Below, piece after piece: positions 36,583-44,624 of a stretch of 64,000 nt of DNA. The number at the start of each line of letters is the position of its first letter. Position 1 is the stretch's first letter. The stretch is from Betaproteobacteria bacterium (GTDB lineage Bacteria > Pseudomonadota > Gammaproteobacteria > Burkholderiales > SG8-39), in assembly GCA_004297625.1 (NCBI GenBank), contig SCTY01000031.1, positions 1 to 64,000 of the forward strand. Direction: 5' to 3'. Below the pieces are notes generated by a model, which saw nothing but the letters and a program-made list of their open reading frames with translations, was not told where the DNA came from and searched no databases. The position numbers and the translations under genes are program-made.

Positions 36583-37608
36583 TTACCAGCCTTCCAGGAC
36601 GACGCGCCCCTCGACCGCGCGCTCTTCGAGCATGCGGTGCGCCCTCGGCGCCTCGGCGAAGCCCACCGCCGCCGAGATCACCGGCTTCACGAGCCCGGCC
36701 GCGATCATCGCCACCGCCTGGCGCACTTCGTCCACCGGCGCCTGGCCCGAGCCCTGCACGCGCAGGCGCCGGCCGATGAGCATGCCGGGAGAAATCGGCA
36801 CCGCATCGCCGCCGATGTTGCCGAGCACCACCGCGATGCCGCCCGCCGCGAGCGCGCGCACGCTCTCGGGCAGCAGCGGCCCGACGTTCTCGAGCGCGAT
36901 GTCGACGCCGCGCTTTTCGGTGAGGCGCCAGACCTCCTTGCCGAACGCGCCGTCCTTCGCCACGACCACCTCGTGCGCGCCGTGCGACTTCAGGAAATCC
37001 GCTTTCTTTGCGTCGGAGGTCACCGCGATCGAGCGCCCGCCGAGCGCGCGCACGAGCTGCAGCTGGTGCACGCCGAGCCCGCCGCTCGCGCCGGTGACGA
37101 GCACCGTGTCGCCGGGATTCATGCCGCCCACGCCGCGCAGCGCGCGCAGGCTGGTCGCAATCGGGCACGAGGCGAGCGCGGCGGCGCGCCAGTCCACGGA
37201 CGCGGGCACCGGGATGCCCATCTTCGCCGGCACGGCGACGTACTCGACGTAGCCGCCCTCGGTGTCGACCCCCGGCACGCCGAGCGCGCGGCACATGTCC
37301 TGGCGGCCGCGCAGGCAGTGGCGGCAGACGCCGCAGAAGCGCCGCTGGTAGACGACGACGTGGTCGCCGACGCCGTGCGTGCTGACGTTCGGTCCGAGCT
37401 TCACCACCTCGCCCGCGGTCTCGTGGCCGAGGATCACGCCCGCCTTCGCGCCCGGGAGCTTGCCCGCGCGATGCAGCACGTCGTGATGGCACACGCCTGC
37501 CGCGCGCACCTTCACCAGGATCTCGCCTTCGCGCGGCTCGGGCGCCGGCACTTCGCGCACCTTGAGATTTTCGGGCCCGCCGAAGGCCTCGAGCACCACT
37601 GCTTTCAT
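36583..37608 (-). CDS. Zinc-dependent alcohol dehydrogenase (MDR family)
   Basis: A 341-residue medium-chain dehydrogenase. The catalytic zinc ligands are Cys in AAGVCHHDVLH and His/Glu in LGHETAGEV. The structural zinc loop has four cysteines (FCGVCRHCLRGRQDMC). The NAD(P) loop is VTGASGGLGVHQLQLVRALGG. The start at 37608 matches the family (MKAVVLEAFGG). It lies between a divergent enoyl-CoA hydratase gene and a co-directional acyl-CoA ligase, suggesting a shared catabolic pathway. Confidence 0.92.
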   Translation of the reverse strand: MKAVVLEAFGGPENLKVREVPAPEPREGEILVKVRAAGVCHHDVLHRAGKLPGAKAGVILGHETAGEVVKLGPNVSTHGVGDHVVVYQRRFCGVCRHCLRGRQDMCRALGVPGVDTEGGYVEYVAVPAKMGIPVPASVDWRAAALASCPIATSLRALRGVGGMNPGDTVLVTGASGGLGVHQLQLVRALGGRSIAVTSDAKKADFLKSHGAHEVVVAKDGAFGKEVWRLTEKRGVDIALENVGPLLPESVRALAAGGIAVVLGNIGGDAVPISPGMLIGRRLRVQGSGQAPVDEVRQAVAMIAAGLVKPVISAAVGFAEAPRAHRMLEERAVEGRVVLEGW

Positions 37609-37630
37609 CCGTGATCTATAGTACCTCCCG

Positions 37631-38380
37631 ATGACTGTGCGCAGCGAACGCAACGACGACGGCATCCTGGTCGTCACGCTCGACCGGCCTCAGGTGATGA
37701 ACGCGCTCGACGTGCCCTCGAAAGAGCGCCTCGGCGAGATCTGGACCGAGGCCTCGATCACGCCCGAGGTGCGCGCGATCGTGCTGCGCGGCGCCGGCGA
37801 GAAGGCCTTCTGCGCCGGCTCCGACATCAAGGAGATCCGCCGCACCGGAAGCATGGTCTCCACCGAGACGCTGATGCGCGCGATCCCCGGCGTCGGCGTC
37901 GAGCTCGACAAGCCGGTGATCGCCGCGCTGCACGGCTTCACCGTCGGCTTCGGCCTCACGCTCGCGATCCACTGCGACTTTCGCGTCGCCGCTCCGTCCT
38001 CGCGCATGGGCTTTCCCGAGGTGCAGCACGGCATGCTCTCCGGCGTGAGCGCCATCACCCTTCCCGGCATCGTCGGCGAGCCCGCCGCGCTCGACCTCAT
38101 GCTCACCGGCCGCCTCATCGACGCCGAGGAAGCGCTGAGACTCGGCCTCGTCCATCGCCTCGCCGACGATCCGTTCGAGGCGGCGATAGCGATCGCGAAG
38201 CAGCTCGCCTCCAACTCTCCTCGCGCCGTGGCGCTCACCAAACAGCTCGTCCTCGCCGAGCGCAAGCGCCGCATCCGCGAGATCGCTCCCGAGATCGACC
38301 GCGCCCGCCTCGCCGTCACCGACTCCGACGAATACGCCGACGTAGTCAAGAACAAGCCTGGCACCGGCCGCGCTCGCTAG
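37631..38380 (+). CDS. Enoyl-CoA hydratase/isomerase family protein
   Basis: A 249-residue crotonase-fold enzyme. The oxyanion-hole segment is AFCAGSDIKEI; the second is GFTVGFGLTLAIHCDFRVAA, followed by MGFPEVQHGMLSGVSAITLPG. The usual glutamate pair of true hydratases is only partly matched, so hydratase, isomerase or hydrolase activity are all possible. It is divergent from the dehydrogenase-ligase operon across a 22-bp gap. Confidence 0.9.
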   Translation: MTVRSERNDDGILVVTLDRPQVMNALDVPSKERLGEIWTEASITPEVRAIVLRGAGEKAFCAGSDIKEIRRTGSMVSTETLMRAIPGVGVELDKPVIAALHGFTVGFGLTLAIHCDFRVAAPSSRMGFPEVQHGMLSGVSAITLPGIVGEPAALDLMLTGRLIDAEEALRLGLVHRLADDPFEAAIAIAKQLASNSPRAVALTKQLVLAERKRRIREIAPEIDRARLAVTDSDEYADVVKNKPGTGRAR

Positions 38381-38387
38381 CGCGCAT

Positions 38388-38436
38388 GGGGTCAGAGCCC
38401 GAATTTTCTTGGTTCTTGCGTTTGGGCTCTGACCCC
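38388..38436. repeat. REP-like palindrome
   Basis: GGGGTCAGAGCCCGAATTTT ... TTTGGGCTCTGACCCC, a full-length consensus copy directly downstream of the enoyl-CoA hydratase gene. Confidence 0.92.
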
Positions 38437-38813
38437 GGTTTTGACTTTGGGCAGGAACCTTCGTCCCGTCCGGTACTATGCGAAGCCTCAGCGCGAATTC
38501 CAGGCGTTTTGAGCCTTGCCTTCCGCTGGAGAAGGCTCTCTAACCCTTACTGCACCCAAAGCGTGCCCTCGAAGCCCAGATCGACCACAACCGTGGCTAA
38601 AGAAAAGCTCCAAATGCCCTTCAGCAACGGCTTCTTCGCCCCCGAACTCGGCTCCAGGCGTTGTACATGTGGCATCTATCCGGTATTGATGCCATTCAGC
38701 CGCTAGATCGGATCAGCGAGGAGGGCACGATCCTGGCGACTTAAGGCGCCCGCCTCCGTTTCCTGCGTTCGGCAAAGATATCCTTGCCTCGGCAATGATT
38801 CGTCCCGGAGCAC
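38437..38813. other. No supported gene between two REP-like palindromes
   Basis: This stretch holds short open frames only, none with a ribosome site or family resemblance. It marks the transition from the high-GC chromosome to the lower-GC island on the right. Confidence 0.4.
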
Positions 38814-38864
38814 GGGGTCAGAGCCCGAATTTTTCTTGGTTTTCGCTTTTGGGGCTCTGACCCC
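38814..38864. repeat. REP-like palindrome (last copy before the island)
   Basis: GGGGTCAGAGCCCGAATTTT ... TTTTGGGGCTCTGACCCC. No further copy is visible between here and the right edge. Confidence 0.92.
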
Positions 38865-38883
38865 GAATCTTGCGATTCTTCGC

Positions 38884-39621
38884 TCAAACCGGTTGGGGCA
38901 TGGCGTCCCAGACCTGGCCTTTGTATTGCCGCCCATTAGCGCTCTTGGAGCGCTTCTCGCCGTCGGCGCCCCAGGCGCCCCATTGCTTGAAGAAGAAAGC
39001 TACCCCGGCTGCGTCGCATTGTTGCTTGATCCCGTCCACCCACGCCGGCTTCATCGCTCGCGCGCGCGGTCCCGATTCGCCGCCCACGATGACCCAACGA
39101 ATTCCGCTCAGATCGAACGTACCCAGATCCTCCAGCAATGGCTCGATGGAAAGGAATCGCACGCGAGCATTGACACCTTGCAGCGCCCGCACGCGCGGCA
39201 AACCGTGCTTTCTGTTCTCAACCGACACACCGAGCCACACGTTGGACGGTACAGCGACGCCGTCGCAGAACTCAGCCATTCGTTCTGCCCGCTTCGTGAG
39301 AACTTGAAACGTATGCTGTGTTGCCTGTCCCATCACATCGAATACTTTTTGGATGTAAGCGAACGGCACTTTTTCGTGGAAAAGATCCGACATGGAATTG
39401 ACGAAGTAGATGGTGGGCTTACTGCGCGCCAGTGGTTCGCCGAGCCGGTCGGGTACCAGGGATAGTTTGAAACCGTTTTCATAGCCGCGCATCCCCATGG
39501 CCCGCAACCGCTTCGCCATGGTTTCCGCATAGCAGTTTTTGCATCCTGGCGAAATCTTGGTGCAGCCCACCGTGGGATTCCACGTCATCTCCGTCCACTC
39601 TATGCGGCTCTGTGTGCTCAT
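38884..39621 (-). CDS. DUF5131 (phage Gp37/Gp68-like) three-cysteine protein
   Basis: A 245-residue protein with the family hallmark near the N-terminus, IEWTEMTWNPTVGCTKISPG then CKNCYAE: three cysteines like a radical-SAM cluster loop. It is followed by VLTKRAERM, NVWLGVSVENRK, IEPLLEDLG and WVIVGGESGPRARAM. Function unknown; members sit beside 'three-Cys-motif partner' (TcmP) genes in phages and defence islands. The ATG at 39621 overlaps the stop of the upstream small gene (TGATG), giving a three-gene unit from 40024 to 38884. Confidence 0.88.
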   Translation of the reverse strand: MSTQSRIEWTEMTWNPTVGCTKISPGCKNCYAETMAKRLRAMGMRGYENGFKLSLVPDRLGEPLARSKPTIYFVNSMSDLFHEKVPFAYIQKVFDVMGQATQHTFQVLTKRAERMAEFCDGVAVPSNVWLGVSVENRKHGLPRVRALQGVNARVRFLSIEPLLEDLGTFDLSGIRWVIVGGESGPRARAMKPAWVDGIKQQCDAAGVAFFFKQWGAWGADGEKRSKSANGRQYKGQVWDAMPQPV

Positions 39622-39869
39622 CAACTCTCTCCCAGGAACTCGAGGCGCTCGCCGTCTTTGTCGAAATGAACAAACCTCGTCCGACGCTTGCCGGCTGCAT
39701 CGAGATTCCGAACGCGGCCCGCCTTGATCAGATCGCCCAATGCGCGCTGCAGATCAGCCGGGAACCAATCCGTCTCTTCCATCATGTCGGCAAATTCGGC
39801 GTAGCCGATACGATGTGGTCCGCCAGCCAGGCGCCTGAGCCAGTATTGCTGAACTTCCGCCTCGCTCAC
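39621..39869 (-). CDS. Small winged-helix-like protein, TcmP C-terminal-like
   Basis: An 82-residue protein from a GTG that overlaps the preceding stop: MSEAEVQQYWLRRLAGGPHR, then IGYAEFADMMEETDWFPADL, and AGRVRNLDAAGKRRTRFVHF near the end. The order of helices followed by a beta-wing resembles the C-terminal domain of TcmP proteins that partner DUF5131, but the large N-terminal TcmP domain is absent. It could be a trimmed partner or an independent small regulator. Confidence 0.5.
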   Translation of the reverse strand: MSEAEVQQYWLRRLAGGPHRIGYAEFADMMEETDWFPADLQRALGDLIKAGRVRNLDAAGKRRTRFVHFDKDGERLEFLGES

Positions 39870-40024
39870 ATGCCCTTCCTCTTCGCTTGCAAATTCTGTG
39901 GAGCGACGCCCCGGCGATCTCCACCAGCCCGCCAGCTTGCGCAACCCTCCAGAAACCCCGCCTCGTTCGCCCGGCCGTTCTCCTGTACGAGTTGCATCTG
40001 CTCATCTAAGCTTTTAGTAGTCAC
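39866..40024 (-). CDS. Small unknown protein (52 residues) heading the DUF5131 unit
   Basis: A GTG-started frame, VTTKSLDEQMQLVQENGRAN, then EAGFLEGCASWRAGGDRR and a basic end. Its stop overlaps the next GTG. The support is the coupled arrangement and the ordinary composition of the first 30 residues; no family is known. Confidence 0.4.
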   Translation of the reverse strand: MTTKSLDEQMQLVQENGRANEAGFLEGCASWRAGGDRRGVAPQNLQAKRKGM

Positions 40025-40224
40025 AATGTAGGCCTATTTTGACAGCGGCGAAGTAGCATGGCTGGCTATTGAGCGGACTGCGCCTTTCGAAGCAACCGGC
40101 GCTCTAAGCCGAGTTGCTTCGCCTAGCCTTGCGACGTAAATTTCCGCTTAGGGGAAAGCCGGAAAGCCTACTGCAGCGCCGGGTCGACCGGTCTATATGA
40201 GATACGCGACCATACGAGAATCGA

Positions 40225-40704
40225 ATGGGACTTGACGCTCTAGTCTTCTGCAATTGTTTCGAGCGTGGCAAGTTACTTGAACCTCCGCCTCATCCGAAAC
40301 TTGTGTTTGTTAGCGAGAACGGAGGATTGGATTGCAAAAGTAAGGATCCAAGAATTCTTGAGACGTTCGACAACTGGCTAGCAACCAGAGCGTGTAAGCA
40401 CGAGGAGGGCGTGGTGGCTGGTTGCTTTATCGGGAATAGTACCTATGTCGATAACTTAGGAAACGCGCTTAGGCCCTATTCCGATAAGTTCCCAATCCTC
40501 CTAGGAAAGGTTCTATACAGCGGCACGCACACAGGTGACTTCATCGCAGCTGACCAGGTGAAGTTGCTCCGGCGCGAGCTATCTTTTCTGCGGAGCGTGC
40601 GTTGCCAAGACCCGACGCTCAAGGGCTCTTTGCGCATTCTGTCCAAAAAGCTAGAAGAACTAGCTCATGCTGCAATTCGACTAAAGAAGCCGATAGCGTT
40701 CTAG
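40225..40704 (+). CDS. Unknown protein, island gene
   Basis: A 159-residue protein beginning MGLDALVFCNCFERGKLLEP, with HPKLVFVSENGGLDCKSKDP, then LETFDNWLATRACKHEEGVV and a helical C-terminus. Clustered Cys and His residues (C9, C11, C37, C57, H58) could bind metal but follow no recognised pattern. Base composition is much less GC-rich than the left half of the window. First of three plus-strand genes that run toward the dpd operon. Confidence 0.6.
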   Translation: MGLDALVFCNCFERGKLLEPPPHPKLVFVSENGGLDCKSKDPRILETFDNWLATRACKHEEGVVAGCFIGNSTYVDNLGNALRPYSDKFPILLGKVLYSGTHTGDFIAADQVKLLRRELSFLRSVRCQDPTLKGSLRILSKKLEELAHAAIRLKKPIAF

Positions 40705-40729
40705 TAGATATCAACGGGAGGGAATCAGC

Positions 40730-41050
40730 GTGATCGTCCTTCAGATCGTTCCTCGTGCAGGGACAGATGCGTACAAGCTTCTCCGCGATAAGGTTACGCA
40801 CGAGGCGCGCACGTGGTCGTGGCGAAACAAAGCCAAGACAAGACTTCAGCACGTCCAAAAACGGGCAGGGTACATCGAGGTCGGAAGCGCCGAAGGCGTT
40901 GTCGTAGCCCAGATCGTGCCCGCCAAAGAGAGTGATCAATTCTTCTTGGCTGAGAAATTCATTGGCCGTCTTATTGCCTGGTTCGCCGATGATCTCGCCA
41001 CGATAAACCTTCAATTTCTCGACGTACCTCGCACAAAAAAGAAAAAGTGA
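40730..41050 (+). CDS. Unknown small protein, island gene
   Basis: A 106-residue protein starting at GTG with GGGAGGGA upstream (about 40716-40723). It reads MIVLQIVPRAGTDAYKLLRD, then AKTRLQHVQKRAGYIEVGSA, EGVVVAQIVPAKESDQFFLA, and ends in a lysine tail. The mixed alpha/beta pattern gives no family match. It lies 25 bases after the preceding gene and is probably co-transcribed. Confidence 0.55.
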   Translation: MIVLQIVPRAGTDAYKLLRDKVTHEARTWSWRNKAKTRLQHVQKRAGYIEVGSAEGVVVAQIVPAKESDQFFLAEKFIGRLIAWFADDLATINLQFLDVPRTKKKK

Positions 41051-41132
41051 TCTTTAGATAATGCGGCGCTGAGATGGCCGTAACGCATCCCAGTCACTAC
41101 CTGACGTTGCCCTAGGCGAGCCTGAGGAATAA

Positions 41133-41801
41133 GTGAGCGAAACCGAACAATTGACTCAAGATGAGGTACTGCAGCGCAAAACCTTTCTCATCGAGATGTA
41201 CAAGCAGCTCTTCGCCAATATTAATCGCCATATCCTGGTCGTATGGCAAGGGGTGGCCGTTCTCGCAGGCGCGGTCGCCCTTTTCGCCCTCGTCGAGAGG
41301 GCGTTTCTTTCCCTTGATCTTGCGTGCAGCTTCTTTGTACTCCTCCTCGGATGGTTCGTTGCTCACGTGCTCGATGCGTCTACCTGGTTCAATCGCAACC
41401 TCGCCATTATGACAAACGTTGAACGGGACTTCTTGCGGGATGAGGATCTATCACTCATTCACTACTACTTTGGCAAACCTCGTCCAAACAATCGGATGAT
41501 CTCTCACTTCAGTATCCAAGTCGCTTTTGCGCTAGCGCTGGCGGTTCTAGTTCTCGGAACGCATTTCGCATACCGAGTCGTTCCCGGATTTGCGCTGCCG
41601 CTCAGCAAGTTTGATTGGACGCGAGCGTTGCCATACGTCGTATTGTCAGTAACGTGCCTTTACCTACTCGCCTTCTGGAGAAAGACAGAACGTAACTACT
41701 CCGAACTGCTGAAGAACAGTCCAGGTCGCACCGTGGACATAACCTCCGTCGTCTATAACAGTGGCCACGGCCAAGGGAAAAAGTGGTGGCAACTCATATG
41801 A
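41133..41801 (+). CDS. Four-helix integral membrane protein, island gene
   Basis: A 222-residue protein, GTG start. A soluble N-terminal helix (SETEQLTQDEVLQRKTFLIE) precedes two membrane helices (about 33-53 and 57-78), a cytoplasmic loop with NRNLAIMTNVERDFLRDEDL, two more helices (about 126-146 and 162-180) and a basic tail. The layout, with paired helices and a charged lead segment, recalls membrane effectors of defence systems, but there is no recognised domain. It ends 32 bases from the convergent end of the dpd/queuosine operon. Confidence 0.65.
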   Translation: MSETEQLTQDEVLQRKTFLIEMYKQLFANINRHILVVWQGVAVLAGAVALFALVERAFLSLDLACSFFVLLLGWFVAHVLDASTWFNRNLAIMTNVERDFLRDEDLSLIHYYFGKPRPNNRMISHFSIQVAFALALAVLVLGTHFAYRVVPGFALPLSKFDWTRALPYVVLSVTCLYLLAFWRKTERNYSELLKNSPGRTVDITSVVYNSGHGQGKKWWQLI

Positions 41802-41833
41802 CACAAACGCCACAACTGCGATTGGCTGCGCTC

Positions 41834-42118
41834 TTACGGTTTGATCGATCTATCCTGCGAGCTGCGCTCGACCGAGAATCCCAGACTGCGCAACACCCTC
41901 ACAGTTCCTTCGCCGCTCGAAAACTTCAGCACTGAATCGAGCGGTAGCTTATTCGCAAGACAATAGGCTAGCCGCAATGCGTGCTTCGCCGGCAAACGCT
42001 GATTCTGATAGATAAGAAAAATGCCTTTAGCTTGGGCCCGAGGCACGTGCTCGCCGCGGGACAGGAACTCGCAAGCACGAGCAACGTGTTCTCGCGTAAC
42101 GCTTGACCAATTAAGCAC
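41834..42118 (-). CDS. Small ScoMcrA-head-like protein at the end of the dpd operon
   Basis: A 94-residue protein, GTG start with GGGAG six bases upstream, 28 bases after queE on the same strand and therefore the last operon gene. LNWSSVTREHVARACEFLSR, then GIFLIYQNQRLPAKHALRLA and SGEGTVRVLRSLGFSVE follow the pattern (helix; 'Y-x-x-x-G-x-x-x-P-x-K'; '(G/S)GxxT...LxxLGF') of the small N-terminal head domain of ScoMcrA-type modification-dependent nucleases. The resemblance is by eye; the function is inferred only as nucleic-acid or modified-base recognition. Confidence 0.55.
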   Translation of the reverse strand: MLNWSSVTREHVARACEFLSRGEHVPRAQAKGIFLIYQNQRLPAKHALRLAYCLANKLPLDSVLKFSSGEGTVRVLRSLGFSVERSSQDRSIKP

Positions 42119-42145
42119 GAAAGCTCCCTAGCCGGACGCTTGTGG

Positions 42146-42781
42146 TTATGGAATACCAATCATTTTGTGCGTCTGAATGCTAAGGCGCCACTTCGGATGC
42201 GCGCGGCAGTATTCGATTGCCCGCGCCGTACTCTGTTGCCGGTCAGGTCTATCCATTGGTTGAAGAAAGAAATACTCGAAGCTCATAGCCTCAAAAAACT
42301 CCGGCATAGCATCAGCCTGTGGATAAACGAGTTTTAGCTCGTTCCCGGCACAAACCGTCAGCTTCGCTGTGGACTTGGGACTCACGCAAATCCAGTCGAT
42401 CCCGTGAGGAAGAGAAACTGTTCCATTTGTCTCTATTGCGACTCGAAATCTGCGAGCATGGAGAGCTTCGAGCAGGGGCGCGTCTAGCTGCAGTCCCGGC
42501 TCTCCACCAGTCAGCACAACAAAGCGATGCTTTGCGTCCTGGCAAGGCCATTCCTTCAAGATTGCTTCGCCAAGGTCATCTGCCGACCTAAACTTCGCGC
42601 CTCCGATGCCATCGGTGCCTACAAAATCGGTATCACAGAACTTGCAAATTGCGTTGGAACGATCCTCTTCACGACCCGACCACAAGTTACAGCCAGCGAA
42701 TCGGCAAAAGACTGCCGGTGTACCAACATTCGCTCCCTCACCCTGTAGCGTGTAGAAGATTTCCTTAACGGAGTAGCTCAT
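42146..42781 (-). CDS. queE: QueE, 7-carboxy-7-deazaguanine synthase (radical SAM)
   Basis: A 211-residue radical-SAM enzyme that converts carboxytetrahydropterin to carboxy-deazaguanine, the third step from GTP to preQ0. The cluster cysteines are C31, C46 and C49 (CNLW ... CKFCDTDF), an expanded spacing typical of QueE. EIFYTLQGEGANVGTPAVF at the start and VVLTGGEPGLQ are also diagnostic. It follows the queD-like gene by six bases. Inside this cluster it presumably supplies preQ0 for DNA as well as tRNA. Confidence 0.95.
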   Translation of the reverse strand: MSYSVKEIFYTLQGEGANVGTPAVFCRFAGCNLWSGREEDRSNAICKFCDTDFVGTDGIGGAKFRSADDLGEAILKEWPCQDAKHRFVVLTGGEPGLQLDAPLLEALHARRFRVAIETNGTVSLPHGIDWICVSPKSTAKLTVCAGNELKLVYPQADAMPEFFEAMSFEYFFLQPMDRPDRQQSTARAIEYCRAHPKWRLSIQTHKMIGIP

Positions 42782-42787
42782 TCGCCT

Positions 42788-43882
42788 TTAGACGGGTAGC
42801 GCAGGTGGTTCATTACCCCACGAAAGAATAGCCCCACAGCCACGCGTTTCGTAAAGATCTATGCGGTCCAGAGCGGGAAGGCGTTCGTGACACTCAGCCC
42901 TAATCCAACGTAGCAACGCAGCGACATCGTTGTCTTCAGCACCCGGCAGTTCATACAGAGGTTGATGGTCGAGCTTCTTGAAAACCGGCGTGAATACCTC
43001 TTTCACATCTCCAAAATCGATCGTCCAGCCGAGCAATTTGTCCAACGGTGCGTCCAAGTGCAACCTCAAGATGTACGTGTGCCCATGTATACGGCGCCTC
43101 GGATCGCCGATCGGAGCACGCGAGAATCGGACCGCACAATCCATCGACATTTCTTTCCATATACGGTAACGCTTCCCATCAAAATGCGCACCACATGTGG
43201 CTGTCTCGTAGACCGTTACCCATGTCAACTCCGGAAGTCTTGGCCTAAGTCGGTTCCAGATCCAACTCGAAATGAGTTCGCTCGTCGGGTTCTCGAGCCC
43301 CTTAATGTCGTTAAGGCAAGCGCAATTTAGTTCTGCAAAGATCGGAGCCCAAAGCTTGTCGATGTGGTCGTAATCAATGCTGATCTCTCGACTACCGATG
43401 GCTTGATTGGCGTGGATGATTACCTCGAAGCCATGGCCGTGCATACGCCCGCACTTGTGTCCCGCCGGCACATTGGGCAACCGGTGCGCGGATTGGAACG
43501 CATATCTACGCCACACATGCGCTTGATTACTTCCATCGAGATCTACGCCTTCATCCACGGTACTCTGGACACCGATATTTTCCATTCCGGAGACGTCCAA
43601 GCGAGATCTGATCCATCGAGCGATGTTTTCATCTGTCGGTGGGCTCACACGATTGTTAAGAAGCTCATAGTCAAGCGGCGCAACGCAGTCCGACAGAAGG
43701 CGACGCAGCTGGCCTACCTCAGCTCCTGGGAAACGCGCTGAACCGTTTGGTACCGATACACGCACCTTTGCAAGGAAGCTGTGACCATGGAGTCGGCGCG
43801 ATCGATGCCCCATGGGAAGAATGTCAACGTGTCTGGCCGCTTCGAATGCCGCCGCTGCCGCGAAAATGAGATGCTCAGCCAT
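42788..43882 (-). CDS. queD: Triple-domain QueD (6-carboxytetrahydropterin synthase family)
   Basis: A 364-residue protein made of three QueD-like domains; ordinary QueD is about 120. Domain 2 (about 123-236) has the three zinc histidines (H133, H148, H150), the catalytic cysteine C144 (GHKCGRMHGH) and the substrate glutamate E226, but the usual Asp-His pair is N186-C187. Domain 3 (about 243-356) has D305-H306 (LDHQ) and E345, but lacks the first zinc histidine (V251) and the cysteine (R262). Domain 1 (about 6-117) keeps HGH (32-34) and D71, but has S28 for Cys and Y72 for His. Active sites in this family form between neighbouring subunits, so complementation between domains is plausible. Confidence 0.9.
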   Translation of the reverse strand: MAEHLIFAAAAAFEAARHVDILPMGHRSRRLHGHSFLAKVRVSVPNGSARFPGAEVGQLRRLLSDCVAPLDYELLNNRVSPPTDENIARWIRSRLDVSGMENIGVQSTVDEGVDLDGSNQAHVWRRYAFQSAHRLPNVPAGHKCGRMHGHGFEVIIHANQAIGSREISIDYDHIDKLWAPIFAELNCACLNDIKGLENPTSELISSWIWNRLRPRLPELTWVTVYETATCGAHFDGKRYRIWKEMSMDCAVRFSRAPIGDPRRRIHGHTYILRLHLDAPLDKLLGWTIDFGDVKEVFTPVFKKLDHQPLYELPGAEDNDVAALLRWIRAECHERLPALDRIDLYETRGCGAILSWGNEPPALPV

Positions 43883-43888
43883 CGCGGG

Positions 43889-44614
43889 CTATGCCACCGC
43901 AGCTATTGCTGGTCCAGCGATGTACCGCTTGTAGCCGTTCGCTCTTAATTCACAGGCTGGACACGTGCCGCAGCCTCGCCCCCAATCATGCCTTTGTGAA
44001 CGATCGCCCTTATAGCAGGTGTGAGTGTGCTCTTTAATCAGATCAATCAAGATTTCACCACCCAATCGCTCTGCTAACCGCCATGTCTCCGCCTTGTCGA
44101 TCCACATCAGCGGCGTTTCTATGACAAACCGCTTCTCCATTCCGAGATTTAGAACAACCTGCAGCGCCTTCATCGTGTCGTCTCTGCAGTCGGGATATCC
44201 CGAGAAATCTGTTTCGCACATTCCGCCGACCAGGGTCTTGATCCCACGACGGTACGCGACTGCCGCTGACACGGTAAGGAACAGGAGGTTTCGACCAGGC
44301 ACAAACGTCGTTGGCAGACCATTTGTGCCCATTGAGATTTCCACATCTCTAGTGAGTGCTGTGTCGCTGATGTCTTTGAGCAAGCCAAGGTCTACCACCT
44401 GATCGTTTCCCAGCTTTGAGCTCCAGCGTGGAAAACGCTGTCTCAGCCGCGACAACACCTCTTTGCGGCATTCCAGTTCAACAATATGCCGCTGGCCGTA
44501 GTTAAAACCGATTGTCTCTACGCGCCCAAATCTCTCCAAGGCCCAGGCTAGACAAGTGGTCGAGTCTTGACCTCCTGAAAACAGCACTAACGCACCAGCA
44601 TCCTGTGTGACCAT
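43889..44614 (-). CDS. queC: QueC, 7-cyano-7-deazaguanine (preQ0) synthase
   Basis: A 241-residue ATP-dependent enzyme that makes preQ0 from carboxy-deazaguanine and ammonia. The PP-loop SGGQDSTT lies at residues 13-20, with [38 protein letters not shown], and the C-terminal zinc site CYKGD ... [12 protein letters not shown]. It lies between the second dpdB-like gene and the queD-like gene, seven or more bases from each. preQ0 is the base DpdA inserts in DNA. Confidence 0.96.
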   Translation of the reverse strand: MVTQDAGALVLFSGGQDSTTCLAWALERFGRVETIGFNYGQRHIVELECRKEVLSRLRQRFPRWSSKLGNDQVVDLGLLKDISDTALTRDVEISMGTNGLPTTFVPGRNLLFLTVSAAVAYRRGIKTLVGGMCETDFSGYPDCRDDTMKALQVVLNLGMEKRFVIETPLMWIDKAETWRLAERLGGEILIDLIKEHTHTCYKGDRSQRHDWGRGCGTCPACELRANGYKRYIAGPAIAAVA

Positions 44615-44624
44615 TGGCCCTCCT

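Noticed and set aside
36197..37492. 431-codon minus-strand frame overlapping the alcohol dehydrogenase
   Set aside because: Arginine-rich alternate frame of an intact dehydrogenase gene.
38884..39621. Prophage, because of the Gp37/Gp68-like protein
   Set aside because: No integrase, terminase, capsid or tail gene is nearby. DUF5131 genes also occur in defence islands without a phage.
42788..43882. Ordinary QueD or a two-domain fusion
   Set aside because: A third HGH-containing domain is clear at residues 243-356, and none of the domains keeps the whole active site, so a simple label would mislead.
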